Source: CAYRFF01 sp964423575 | GTDB lineage: Bacteria > Bacteroidota > Bacteroidia > Chitinophagales > Saprospiraceae | NCBI GenBank assembly: GCA_964423575.1 | Contig: CAYRFF010000011.1 | Coordinates: 1-64,000, forward strand | DNA: 64,000 nt | Direction of reading: 5' to 3' | In this document: positions 36,844 to 44,542 of the stretch, one piece after another | Layout of the letters: every line of letters begins with the position of its first letter | Position numbering within the stretch: the first letter of the stretch is position 1 | Notes under the pieces: generated by a model | What the model saw: only the letters and a program-made list of their open reading frames with translations | Told to the model about the DNA's origin: nothing | The model's database searches: none | Position numbers and translations under genes: made by a program

Positions 36844-38253
36844 ATGTACAATAAAATAACGGAATCCGATATTGCAGAATTCATCTCCATTCTGGATGAA
36901 TCACGAGTTATCCGGGATAAAGATGCCCTCGCTAGTTATGGTCGAGACCATACAGAGGACTTCATATTCATGCCGGGACTGGCACTGATTCCGGAGAATA
37001 CAGCAGAAATCTCTGCGATCCTGAAGCATTGTAATGAAAAGATAATTCCGGTCACTGTGCGTGGAGCCGGAACAGGTCTGTCAGGAGGCGCTCTGCCGAT
37101 TCACGGAGGTGTCATCCTGTCAATGGAGAAGATGAATAAGATTCTCGAAATCGATGAAAAAAACCATCAAGTACGGGTTCAGCCCGGGGTTATCACACAG
37201 GTATTACAGGAAGCAGTAGAAGAACGTGGGTTATTTTATCCTGTCGACCCGGCCAGTCGAGGTTCTTGCTTTATCGGTGGAAATATTGCTGAGAATTCCG
37301 GCGGCCCGAGAGCTGTTAAATACGGTGTCGTTCAGGATTATGTTCTCAGCCTTGAAATCGTTCTGCCTTCCGGCAAATCCATACACACCGGTGCTCATAC
37401 TTTAAAAAATGCGACCGGCTATAATCTTACGCAATTGATAGTCGGCAGTGAAGGTACTCTCGCTGTTGTAAGCGAAATTGTCTTAAAGCTAATTCCCAAG
37501 CCCACCAAGGATATTCTTCTTCTCGCCCCTTTTAAAAGCGCTGAAGGAGCTTGCAAAACCATTGCTGAGATTTTCCATCTGGGCATTACACCGTCTGCAC
37601 TGGAATTTATGGAGCGCGATGCCCTTGAAATTGCAATGAGATATTTGGGCTCTCACAATGCAATAGAAATCAAAGACGATGTTCAGGCACACCTCATAAT
37701 CGAGGTTGACGGCAATGCGCAACACGACTTGATGGCAGAGGTGGAAAAGATATACGAATTGCTAGAATCAAAGGGCTGCGAAGACATTCTCTTTGCTGAT
37801 TCTCAACAACAAAAGGAAACTATCTGGAAATTGCGTCGCGTTGTCGGAGAAGCTGTAAAGAGTGAATCAGTATATAAAGAAGAAGACACTTGTGTCCCGC
37901 GTTATGAATTACCTACACTTCTACGTCGAGTTAAAGAACTCGGCAGGGAATACGGTTTCAGATCCGTATGCTATGGGCATGCAGGAGACGGAAATCTGCA
38001 CATAAACATCCTTAAGGGAGATATGGACGATGAAAAATGGAATTCCACGCTTAAAAATGCAATAAATTCTTTATTTCAGACGGTTAAGTCACTAAAAGGT
38101 ACACTTTCGGGTGAGCACGGAATAGGATATGTGCAAAAGGAATACATGTCTATCTTTTTTGACGAAAGTCAGCTTGACCTTATGAGAGGAATTAAAGAGT
38201 TATTTGATCCCAAAAACATCCTGAATCCCGGTAAGATTTTACCAGACAAATAG
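36844..38253 (+). CDS. FAD-linked oxidase, GlcD/D-lactate dehydrogenase type
   Basis: The 469-residue protein has an FAD-binding type 4 domain (about residues 35-215; VRGAGTGLSGGALPIHGGV, PASRGSCFIGGNIAENSGGPRAVKYGVV) and the FAD-linked oxidase C-terminal domain with CYGHAGDGNLHINI and LSGEHGIGY. The family oxidises 2-hydroxy acids such as glycolate or D-lactate. The absence of adjacent glcE/glcF-type subunits suggests a single-subunit dehydrogenase. Substrate cannot be fixed by sequence. It lies 13 bp before the alanine racemase gene. Confidence 0.92.
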   Translation: MYNKITESDIAEFISILDESRVIRDKDALASYGRDHTEDFIFMPGLALIPENTAEISAILKHCNEKIIPVTVRGAGTGLSGGALPIHGGVILSMEKMNKILEIDEKNHQVRVQPGVITQVLQEAVEERGLFYPVDPASRGSCFIGGNIAENSGGPRAVKYGVVQDYVLSLEIVLPSGKSIHTGAHTLKNATGYNLTQLIVGSEGTLAVVSEIVLKLIPKPTKDILLLAPFKSAEGACKTIAEIFHLGITPSALEFMERDALEIAMRYLGSHNAIEIKDDVQAHLIIEVDGNAQHDLMAEVEKIYELLESKGCEDILFADSQQQKETIWKLRRVVGEAVKSESVYKEEDTCVPRYELPTLLRRVKELGREYGFRSVCYGHAGDGNLHINILKGDMDDEKWNSTLKNAINSLFQTVKSLKGTLSGEHGIGYVQKEYMSIFFDESQLDLMRGIKELFDPKNILNPGKILPDK

Positions 38254-38266
38254 ATGAAGTCATAGT

Positions 38267-39385
38267 ATGCAGCAAGGTAACAAATTGATAATACACGAAG
38301 AACACATCATTCACAACTTCAATTTAATACAGGATAATTACCATTCTGAATATCCTTTATACGCCGTTGTCAAGAGCAATGCCTATGGCCACGGTTTATT
38401 TAAGACGGTTGAAGCTCTATATGAAATGGGACATCGACACTTCGGTGTTTTTCACATTTCAGAAGCAATTCCATTGAGAAAGCAGTTCTCTGACATTCAC
38501 ATCATGCTTATGGGAGACTTCCCGATGCAATACGCAGGGGATATAAGCAAGTTCTCGATCGAACCGGCGATTTTTAGTTATGAAAAATGGAGGAGATTTC
38601 TCGCTCAGGATCCTACTGTCGGACATTTTCATGTCATGCTCGAATCCGGCTTAAATCGGATGGGGATTAAGGATATTCAGAATTCTGAATTCATACAACT
38701 TGCAAAATTATCTCGAGAAGCCGGACACGAACTTAGTTTTTATTCGCATATATCCGCAGCGCCTGAAGGCCCGGATGAAAAACGGGTAAAGAAACAATAT
38801 GAAATATTTGATGAGCAGGTGGCATATATCCGTTCAGAAATCGATTCTTACAAATACTTTCACTTTTACAACAGTGCAAATCTTCCTTTCTATCAGGAGC
38901 ACAGATATGGTGCACGTGTAGGGCTGCTTCTATACGGCTACTCTCCACTACAAAACAACTCTTCCATTCCCTGGCTACTAAAGCTAAAGCCGGTAATGGA
39001 GTATCGCTCCTGGATCATGCAGATTAAAACAGTTTCCAAAGACGATTATATAGGTTATGGTCTGCATTATCAATGTCCGACTGAAAAGCAAGTCGGTTAT
39101 GTGCCTATAGGTTATGCAGATGGTTTTTTCAGGAACTTGGGGAATAAAGGCAAAGTGCTTACCGAATACGGTTATGCATCTATTCTAGGTATAGTCAACA
39201 TGAATCTGATAGCAATTGACTTGTCCTCATTACCACTCGTAAGATCAGGGGATGAGGTTATAATTCTCGGGCAAAACAACATAGAGTCTATTACAGCAGA
39301 TGACCATGCAATTGCAAGCGGAACAATTCCTTATGAAGTTCTTACTTCCCTTGGGAATCAGGTGAATTACGGAATTCCTTTTTAA
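38267..39385 (+). CDS. alr: Alanine racemase
   Basis: This PLP enzyme makes D-alanine for peptidoglycan. The 372-residue protein has the PLP-binding lysine motif YAVVKSNAYGHG (Lys36), ESGLNRMGI, ARVGLLLYGYSP, and the C-terminal domain with YIGYGLHY (catalytic tyrosine region) and GYVPIGYADGFFRNLGNKG. It is a stand-alone enzyme, not fused to MurF as in many Bacteroidota. The stop codon overlaps the stop of the convergent subtilase gene in a TTAA. Confidence 0.9.
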   Translation: MQQGNKLIIHEEHIIHNFNLIQDNYHSEYPLYAVVKSNAYGHGLFKTVEALYEMGHRHFGVFHISEAIPLRKQFSDIHIMLMGDFPMQYAGDISKFSIEPAIFSYEKWRRFLAQDPTVGHFHVMLESGLNRMGIKDIQNSEFIQLAKLSREAGHELSFYSHISAAPEGPDEKRVKKQYEIFDEQVAYIRSEIDSYKYFHFYNSANLPFYQEHRYGARVGLLLYGYSPLQNNSSIPWLLKLKPVMEYRSWIMQIKTVSKDDYIGYGLHYQCPTEKQVGYVPIGYADGFFRNLGNKGKVLTEYGYASILGIVNMNLIAIDLSSLPLVRSGDEVIILGQNNIESITADDHAIASGTIPYEVLTSLGNQVNYGIPF

Positions 39386-41421
39386 TCCATTATAATTTTC
39401 CCGTTGGAAAGCGGATAACCTTCAATACTTGTAAGGCGATAAAAGTATAAGCCCGATGGTAGATCCAGATTGATTCTAGCGGAATTAATTATTTCTTGAG
39501 CTCTCTTCTGCCCCATTATATCAAACAACTCAAAACGGCTACCCATTAGGCCGCTCATATCGGAGGACTTGAAATTTATAGTCCCGGAAGAAGGATTGGG
39601 GTAAAGGAGAATATCAGCTGACTTGCCGGTACTGTAAATTAGTATTACATCTGAACGCACTACAGCCCCATCTCTATCAACTTGTCGTAACCTATAGTAA
39701 TTTTTCCCGGTTAGAGGTTCTTCGTCAATGGCCTGATAATCATTTATGGCAGAAGAATTCTTTCTATCTGTTCCGGGCTTTTTTATAACCGTTTCCCAAC
39801 TTAATCCATCCGGGCTTCTCTCAATTTCAAAGTGGCTAAAATTTCTTTCGTCGGTTGTTTTCCATAACAGAACATTCCCATTTGCGAAAGCTTGACCACT
39901 AAAATGTAATAAGCGAATCGGAAGCACATCCAAGGCGTATTTAACAGCAGCCAGCACGTCGAGAATCCCATGCCCAAATTCATTATTGGGAACATCTTCA
40001 GGATTGAGATCACCACAGGGTTCATTTACCCATCGTGGAATTGCTGTCGATGACAATACATGCTCTATTTCCGCCACATTCCCTATCAAAAACGGCGCTG
40101 CGGCCATAAGCAAAGCCGCTGCCCCGGCGACATGAGGGCTAGCCATAGATGTTCCACTATTATTACCATAATTGCCTCCGCGTATAGACGAGCGTATTCC
40201 TGTTCCCGGAGCAGCAATATCCGGCTTCACCCTATCCCCATTATAAACAAATGGCCCGCGGCTACTAGTAGCGCTGAGCAAGCTGTCTTGCCTGATATTT
40301 CCTACTGCATAAACCTCTTCAAGCAATGCCGGCAAGAGAATCGTCTGACAATTACTACCGCTATTTCCTGCAGCAGCCACTACAAATATTCCTGCATTTC
40401 TTAAAGTAAGAATTGCATCTCTTGTTATATTATAAGCTATGGTATCTTCCTCAATATCGATTGCACCACCCCAGGAATTGTTAATGATATGTGGCGCATA
40501 GAATGGGTTGCCATCCTCAGGTTCTTCTCCATATCTATAAGGAGCTAAAAACCACTGGAAACAATCCAGAGACCAGCTAAAATATCCGGAACCTCTATCC
40601 ATATTTCTCGCGCCAATCCATTTTGTACCGGGTGCTACACCAATCTGATTACTTCCTCCATCATCCCCGACCATAGTGCCCATTGTATGTGTTCCATGGC
40701 CATGATCATCACAAGGAAACTCAGAGTTCAGATCACAAATTAAATTGGGGTCATCGTGCCTAGGCCCTATTGTATCTACTGCATCAAACCAGTTATAATC
40801 ATGGTCCGCCACTCCCAGAACTTCATTCCAGCCACGATAATGCGCTTTCAACGCCGGGTGATTCCACTCATAGCCGGTATCCTGTCCGGAAATCACAATT
40901 CCCTCTCCCTTCGTCTCATATTGCTCCCACACGCTATCTGCCTTAATCATTTGTATTCCCCATTCGATACCTGCTCGTTTCTGTGCAGCATCATGATTGT
41001 ATTCAGGTTGAATCATCTCAATTTTATAATCGAGTATAATATGCTTTACCTCCGGAAAATCCGCAATCTGGAATAGAGTCTGTTTATCAACATCAGCATA
41101 TATAGCATTTATGATGTAATAGCTTTTGTGTTTCACGTGATTCTCTGTCAGGAATCGCAGTAGGTTCTCCTGATTTTCTCTCGCCGTCTCCAACAGATGC
41201 TTTTTAACATAGGCACCCTTCTCAAACTTTCCATATTTAGTTCCTGCTGTCTTGGTGTCAAATTGCTGCGTCAGAACAATTATCACTCCCACCTGATCTT
41301 TTTGTTGAAATTCGCTCAGTAATCCGGAGGAAATCTTATCCGTATTTTGTGCAATTATCATTGTGCCCGAAAGAAGAAGGAGAAGGGTAAAAGCAAGTTT
41401 TTTCATATCGATATCATTCAA
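39382..41421 (-). CDS. Secreted subtilisin-family (S8) protease with T9SS sorting domain, copy 1
   Basis: The 679-residue preproprotein has a signal peptide (LAFTLLLLLSGTMIIAQ), an I9-like propeptide (about residues 30-135), an S8 catalytic domain, and a C-terminal type A T9SS domain (YPNPSSGTINF, FELFDIMGQK). The catalytic triad is visible: Asp181 in GQDTGY, His242 in DDHGHGTHTMG, and Ser in SGTSMASPHVAGA. The oxyanion asparagine lies in the NNSWGGA region. It probably degrades extracellular protein. The first five residues may be dispensable, since MKKLAF is a better signal start. It is 30 bp from its paralog upstream. Confidence 0.94.
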   Translation of the reverse strand: MNDIDMKKLAFTLLLLLSGTMIIAQNTDKISSGLLSEFQQKDQVGVIIVLTQQFDTKTAGTKYGKFEKGAYVKKHLLETARENQENLLRFLTENHVKHKSYYIINAIYADVDKQTLFQIADFPEVKHIILDYKIEMIQPEYNHDAAQKRAGIEWGIQMIKADSVWEQYETKGEGIVISGQDTGYEWNHPALKAHYRGWNEVLGVADHDYNWFDAVDTIGPRHDDPNLICDLNSEFPCDDHGHGTHTMGTMVGDDGGSNQIGVAPGTKWIGARNMDRGSGYFSWSLDCFQWFLAPYRYGEEPEDGNPFYAPHIINNSWGGAIDIEEDTIAYNITRDAILTLRNAGIFVVAAAGNSGSNCQTILLPALLEEVYAVGNIRQDSLLSATSSRGPFVYNGDRVKPDIAAPGTGIRSSIRGGNYGNNSGTSMASPHVAGAAALLMAAAPFLIGNVAEIEHVLSSTAIPRWVNEPCGDLNPEDVPNNEFGHGILDVLAAVKYALDVLPIRLLHFSGQAFANGNVLLWKTTDERNFSHFEIERSPDGLSWETVIKKPGTDRKNSSAINDYQAIDEEPLTGKNYYRLRQVDRDGAVVRSDVILIYSTGKSADILLYPNPSSGTINFKSSDMSGLMGSRFELFDIMGQKRAQEIINSARINLDLPSGLYFYRLTSIEGYPLSNGKIIMD

Positions 41422-41451
41422 TTATTTGTTCAAGCTTCCGCAAATGGCTGA

Positions 41452-43473
41452 TTATTCCAGAATAATTTTCCCGGTTTTGCAAATAATACCATCTGTATCA
41501 ATCAATCTATAAAAGTACAGGCCTGAAGCCTCATTTAACTCAACCTTATAAGAGTTCAAGTCTATATGCTTTACTGATTGACCCATCACATTAAATATCT
41601 CCAATTTATAGCCCAGTAGACTACGGTCATCAGAAGTCTTTACATATAGCGTCCCACCGGAAGGGTTCGGATAAATTGTAAAATCCAGCGTCTTGGTCTT
41701 TCGATAAATCAATATAGCATCTGAATAAATTGCCGAATTATCTTTGTCAACCTGTTTGAGTCTGTAATAATTTTTCCCTGCTGCCGGTTTATTATCAATG
41801 ACTACATATTCGTTGACAGAAGTAGCTTGTTTAGTCCCTGTTTTAGTCATTATTCTTTCCCAGTGCAATCCTTCCCGACTTCTTTCAATTTCAAAATGAC
41901 TTAAATTCTTTTCATCTGCAGTTCTCCACTGAAGCAGATTACTATTATCAAGAGCATGGCCACTGAAGCTCAATAATCGCAATGGCAAAGGGATTAAGCC
42001 TTGTCGTATTGCTTCCATTACATTAATAATCCCATAACCATAGTCATTGTTAGGAACTTCATTTTGCGCCAGTCCTCCACAAGGCCATGTATCGGTCTTA
42101 GGCCTCGCAGTAGACTCTAAGAGATTCTCTATTCCCTCTACATCTCCAGCCATCGTGGGTATTGCACTTATAATAAGAGCTACTGCTCCTGCCACATGTG
42201 GCCCAGCCATTGAAGTACCACTGCTATTATAATAACCTCCACTATTATTTGCTGATCGCACACCTACTCCCGGAGCTGAGACATCAGGCTTAATTCTGTT
42301 GCTTCCATCATAGGTTACCGGACCTCTACTGCTAAAGCCTGCACGAGTATCATTTGAGTTAGTTGCTCCCACAGAGAAACTATCCTCATAGAAACCGGGT
42401 GGATTAAATACGGTTTCACAATTACCTCCATCGTTTCCATTTGACACCACCACAACAATCCCGCTTGCCTTTAAAATGCTTACCAAATCTCCCATCAATT
42501 CAAAGTTATCTTCATCACAACCTTCAAAATCCGGGCAAGTCCATGAATTATTTATCACGTGCGGAGCTTTATCTACCCTTCCATCTATTTCAGGATTTTC
42601 ACCATGTCTGTACGGAGCGAGAAACCATTCAAAGCACTCCATATACCACCTAAAATACCCGCCACCTCTTTCCATATTTCTCGCGCCTATCCACCTGGCG
42701 CCGGGTGCTACTCCTATCTGCTCCCCCATTTCATCATCACCTATCATCGTACCCATAGTATGGGAACCATGAGCGTGGTCATCACATGGGGCGATAGTAC
42801 TATAGCCACAAGGGTTGCCATTTGCAGAATGGCCTTCATAATCTTCATCTATTGCATCATGCCAGTTGTAATCATGATCAACGCCACCTTCACTCCATCC
42901 TCTGTATTTCTTTTTCAGTGCAGGATGATTCCATTGATACCCCGTATCCTGCCCACCTACTACCACGCCTTCACCTCTTACATTATATTCTGACCAGACA
43001 CTATCGGCACCGATATTTAATATTCCCCAAGGAATACCTGCCCGCATAACAGCAGATCCATCATCTTCTATCGGCTCCATCATTGCATAGTAGGAGTTAT
43101 GGTGAATGCGCTTAACCTCCGGAAGATTCATAATCTCATAGAGGGTTTCACTATTAACTTCGGCGTAGATAGAATTTATAATATAAAAAGGTTGGTGTTG
43201 GATTTGCTTTTCCTTAAAGTATTTTCTTAGGTTTTTTTGACTTTCTCTAGCGACTTTCGTCAAATTCTGATAAACGTAAACACCTTTTTCCAGTTTACCA
43301 TGCTTCGCAGCAGCCTCACTGTAGTCAAACTGCTCTTTCAAAACAATTATAACTTCAACATTCTCATCCCCTTTGAGTCTATCTCTCAGACTTGAAGTAA
43401 GCTTTGCATCAGTCTGTGCAATAAGAAAAGTGCTTATCAAAAGAAAAGAAATAAGTGGCAACAATTTCTCCAT
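41452..43473 (-). CDS. Secreted subtilisin-family (S8) protease with T9SS sorting domain, copy 2
   Basis: The 673-residue protein parallels copy 1 from end to end: signal peptide (LLPLISFLLISTFLIAQ), propeptide, S8 domain with Asp in GGQDTGYQWNHP, His in DDHAHGSHTMG and Ser in SGTSMAGPHVAGA, and a T9SS type A tail (YPNPSGGTLYV, YKLEIFNVMGQS). The two genes are clearly tandem duplicates with diverged loops; copy 2 has extra cysteines in the NNSWTCPDFEGCDED segment. The shared strand and 30-bp gap suggest one transcript. Confidence 0.94.
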   Translation of the reverse strand: MEKLLPLISFLLISTFLIAQTDAKLTSSLRDRLKGDENVEVIIVLKEQFDYSEAAAKHGKLEKGVYVYQNLTKVARESQKNLRKYFKEKQIQHQPFYIINSIYAEVNSETLYEIMNLPEVKRIHHNSYYAMMEPIEDDGSAVMRAGIPWGILNIGADSVWSEYNVRGEGVVVGGQDTGYQWNHPALKKKYRGWSEGGVDHDYNWHDAIDEDYEGHSANGNPCGYSTIAPCDDHAHGSHTMGTMIGDDEMGEQIGVAPGARWIGARNMERGGGYFRWYMECFEWFLAPYRHGENPEIDGRVDKAPHVINNSWTCPDFEGCDEDNFELMGDLVSILKASGIVVVVSNGNDGGNCETVFNPPGFYEDSFSVGATNSNDTRAGFSSRGPVTYDGSNRIKPDVSAPGVGVRSANNSGGYYNSSGTSMAGPHVAGAVALIISAIPTMAGDVEGIENLLESTARPKTDTWPCGGLAQNEVPNNDYGYGIINVMEAIRQGLIPLPLRLLSFSGHALDNSNLLQWRTADEKNLSHFEIERSREGLHWERIMTKTGTKQATSVNEYVVIDNKPAAGKNYYRLKQVDKDNSAIYSDAILIYRKTKTLDFTIYPNPSGGTLYVKTSDDRSLLGYKLEIFNVMGQSVKHIDLNSYKVELNEASGLYFYRLIDTDGIICKTGKIILE

Positions 43474-43710
43474 AATATAAAGCTATTAAAACCATGACGA
43501 AGGTCACGAGAATCTATAAAACACCCGTGATTACTTGATAATCAGAAAGTATACTTGAAAGATAGTAATAAATAATATTATTACTATTTATCAGGAAGAT
43601 TTTCTTGGCCGGATTTGTATGAACATCAAATACATATCTACCAAAGCAGTAGTAATCATATTTTGGATTAGGGTAACTTGTATATTATTGAATATTAGAG
43701 TTGGTTTTAT

Positions 43711-43764
43711 GCTGGAGCGGATTAGTTACTCTTTTCGGCTGAAGAACTTACTAACATAAAAGAG
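43711..43764. repeat. Diverged copy of the tRNA-Arg-linked repeat unit
   Basis: This segment aligns with the 50-bp units at 44003-44052 and 44148-44197 (GGATTaGtTACTCtTTTC, then GAAGAAC and AACATaAAAG) but with many changes. Its hairpin is only partly kept. It lies in an 838-bp gene-free stretch (43474-44311). Confidence 0.45.
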
Positions 43765-43784
43765 TATTTTTCTGCAACACCAAA

Positions 43785-43808
43785 AAACTATATCATAAGA
43801 CATAGTTT
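43785..43808. repeat. 7-bp inverted repeat, terminator-like on the minus strand
   Basis: AAACTAT (43785-43791) and ATAGTTT (43802-43808) form a stem with a 10-nt loop, followed on the minus strand by more T residues. It lies downstream of the tRNA-Arg-linked repeats. Confidence 0.35.
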
Positions 43809-43868
43809 AAGAGTAAAATAATTCTCTATATTTAACACGTTGTTTTGTGTTGTTTCATATAGCACGGA

Positions 43869-43901
43869 CGAAGGGCGCTATTTTGGTGCCTTTCGTTTTT
43901 T
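43869..43901 (+). terminator. Orphan intrinsic terminator in the tRNA-Arg intergenic region
   Basis: CGAAGGGCGC (43869-43878) pairs with GTGCCTTTCG (43886-43895) with two G-T pairs, followed directly by six T. No plus-strand gene is annotated upstream in 43474-43869, so it may end an unrecognised small RNA or be a relic. Confidence 0.6.
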
Positions 43902-44002
43902 CTACACCCTCAGAATTCCATTTCCCTACAATATCCAGAGAAAAACAAAAGCGCTAAACATCTTATTCAACTTACCGCTTTAATATTTTTAAGTGGTGGC
44001 TC

Positions 44003-44052
44003 CGACAGGATTGGCTACTCCTTTCCTTTGGAGAACAAGGTCAACATGAAAG
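44003..44052. repeat. tRNA-Arg-linked 50-bp repeat, unit 1
   Basis: It is 48/50 identical to unit 2 (44148-44197). It contains a hairpin CTCC-N8-GGAG (44018-44033). It is preceded by GTGGCTCCGACAGGATT (43996-44012), which is 16/17 identical to the 3' end of the tRNA-Arg gene (44311-44327). It is followed by two further hairpins, CGTAGC-AA-GCTACG (44055-44068) and CGAAC-AA-GTTCG (44092-44103). Confidence 0.8.
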
Positions 44053-44147
44053 TACGTAGCAAGCTACGCCTTTTTCATTTATGCCAAATCTCGAACAAGT
44101 TCGATTTCAAGCAGAGATCAGAATAAAAATGTGAGTGATTTTGTGTT

Positions 44148-44197
44148 CGACAGGATTGGCTACGCCTTTCCTTTGGCGAACAAGGTCAACATGAAAG
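44148..44197. repeat. tRNA-Arg-linked 50-bp repeat, unit 2
   Basis: It differs from unit 1 at only two positions, and these two are the partners of one base pair: CGCC-N8-GGCG (44163-44178) in place of CTCC-N8-GGAG. It leads into the fold-back palindrome at 44190-44305. Confidence 0.85.
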
Positions 44198-44305
44198 GCG
44201 CGCAGACACATCTGCGCTCTTTTACTTTCCTGTCAAATAGCAAACGAGTTTGCAATTGCCAGAAAAAGTAAAGGCGCCTGCGATATTTCGCAGGCGCCTT
44301 TCATG
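44190..44305. repeat. Branched fold-back palindrome next to tRNA-Arg
   Basis: An outer 12-bp perfect stem CATGAAAGGCGC / GCGCCTTTCATG (44190-44201 / 44294-44305) encloses two side hairpins (44200-44217 and 44273-44298), an inner 8-bp stem TTTACTTT / AAAGTAAA (44221-44228 / 44265-44272) and a central hairpin GCAAAC-GA-GTTTGC (44240-44253). The right-hand side hairpin doubles as the tRNA-Arg terminator. Confidence 0.75.
44270..44301 (-). terminator. Intrinsic terminator of tRNA-Arg
   Basis: AAAGGCGCCTGCGA pairs with its perfect complement around a 4-nt loop (14-bp stem), followed on the minus strand by TTTACTTTTT. It starts 10 bp past the tRNA 3' end. Confidence 0.85.
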
Positions 44306-44311
44306 CTCTTG

Positions 44312-44385
44312 TGACTCCGACAGGATTCGAACCTGTGACCTATTGATTAGAAGTCAATTGCTCTATCCAGCTGAGCTACGGAGCC
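44312..44385 (-). tRNA. tRNA-Arg (anticodon TCT)
   Basis: The minus strand gives a 74-nt cloverleaf. The acceptor GGCTCCG pairs with CGGAGTC (one G-T), the D-arm is AGCTCAGCTGGATAGAGC, the anticodon loop is CTTCTAA with anticodon TCT, and the T-arm has GGTTCGAATCC. The discriminator is A; CCA is not encoded. A -7 element lies at 44405-44412. Its 3' end is partly duplicated about 315 bp downstream (43996-44012). Confidence 0.95.
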
Positions 44386-44404
44386 ATTTTTTCCTTAAGC
44401 CGTG

Positions 44405-44412
44405 CAAAGATA
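44405..44412 (-). promoter_or_regulatory. tRNA-Arg -7 promoter element
   Basis: TATCTTTG on the minus strand, 19 bp before the tRNA 5' end, matches TAnnTTTG. The -33 element is not evident. Confidence 0.5.
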
Positions 44413-44530
44413 CAAGATTTTCACTTAGAAAGGTAGGAATTCTAGTTTTTAAATCCAGATCCTTAAGAGAATAATGTTTCTTCGCCGCTTCACCTCCCCG
44501 ATACAGTCGGCATCATTTAGAATAAATGTA

Positions 44531-44538
44531 TATATTTG
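44531..44538 (+). promoter_or_regulatory. ung -7 promoter element, four bases before the ATG
   Basis: TATATTTG matches TAnnTTTG and ends 4 bp before the ATG at 44543. The -33 region lacks a clear TTG, so support is moderate. Confidence 0.4.
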
Positions 44539-44542
44539 GCTT

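Noticed and set aside
43474..44311. CRISPR array in the tRNA-Arg intergenic region
   Set aside because: The repeats are only two or three, 50 bp long, with unequal spacing and hairpins that vary between copies. There are no spacers of uniform length and no cas genes.
44474..44542. N-terminal extension of uracil-DNA glycosylase
   Set aside because: The extra residues do not resemble the family, and the region contains the -7 promoter element.
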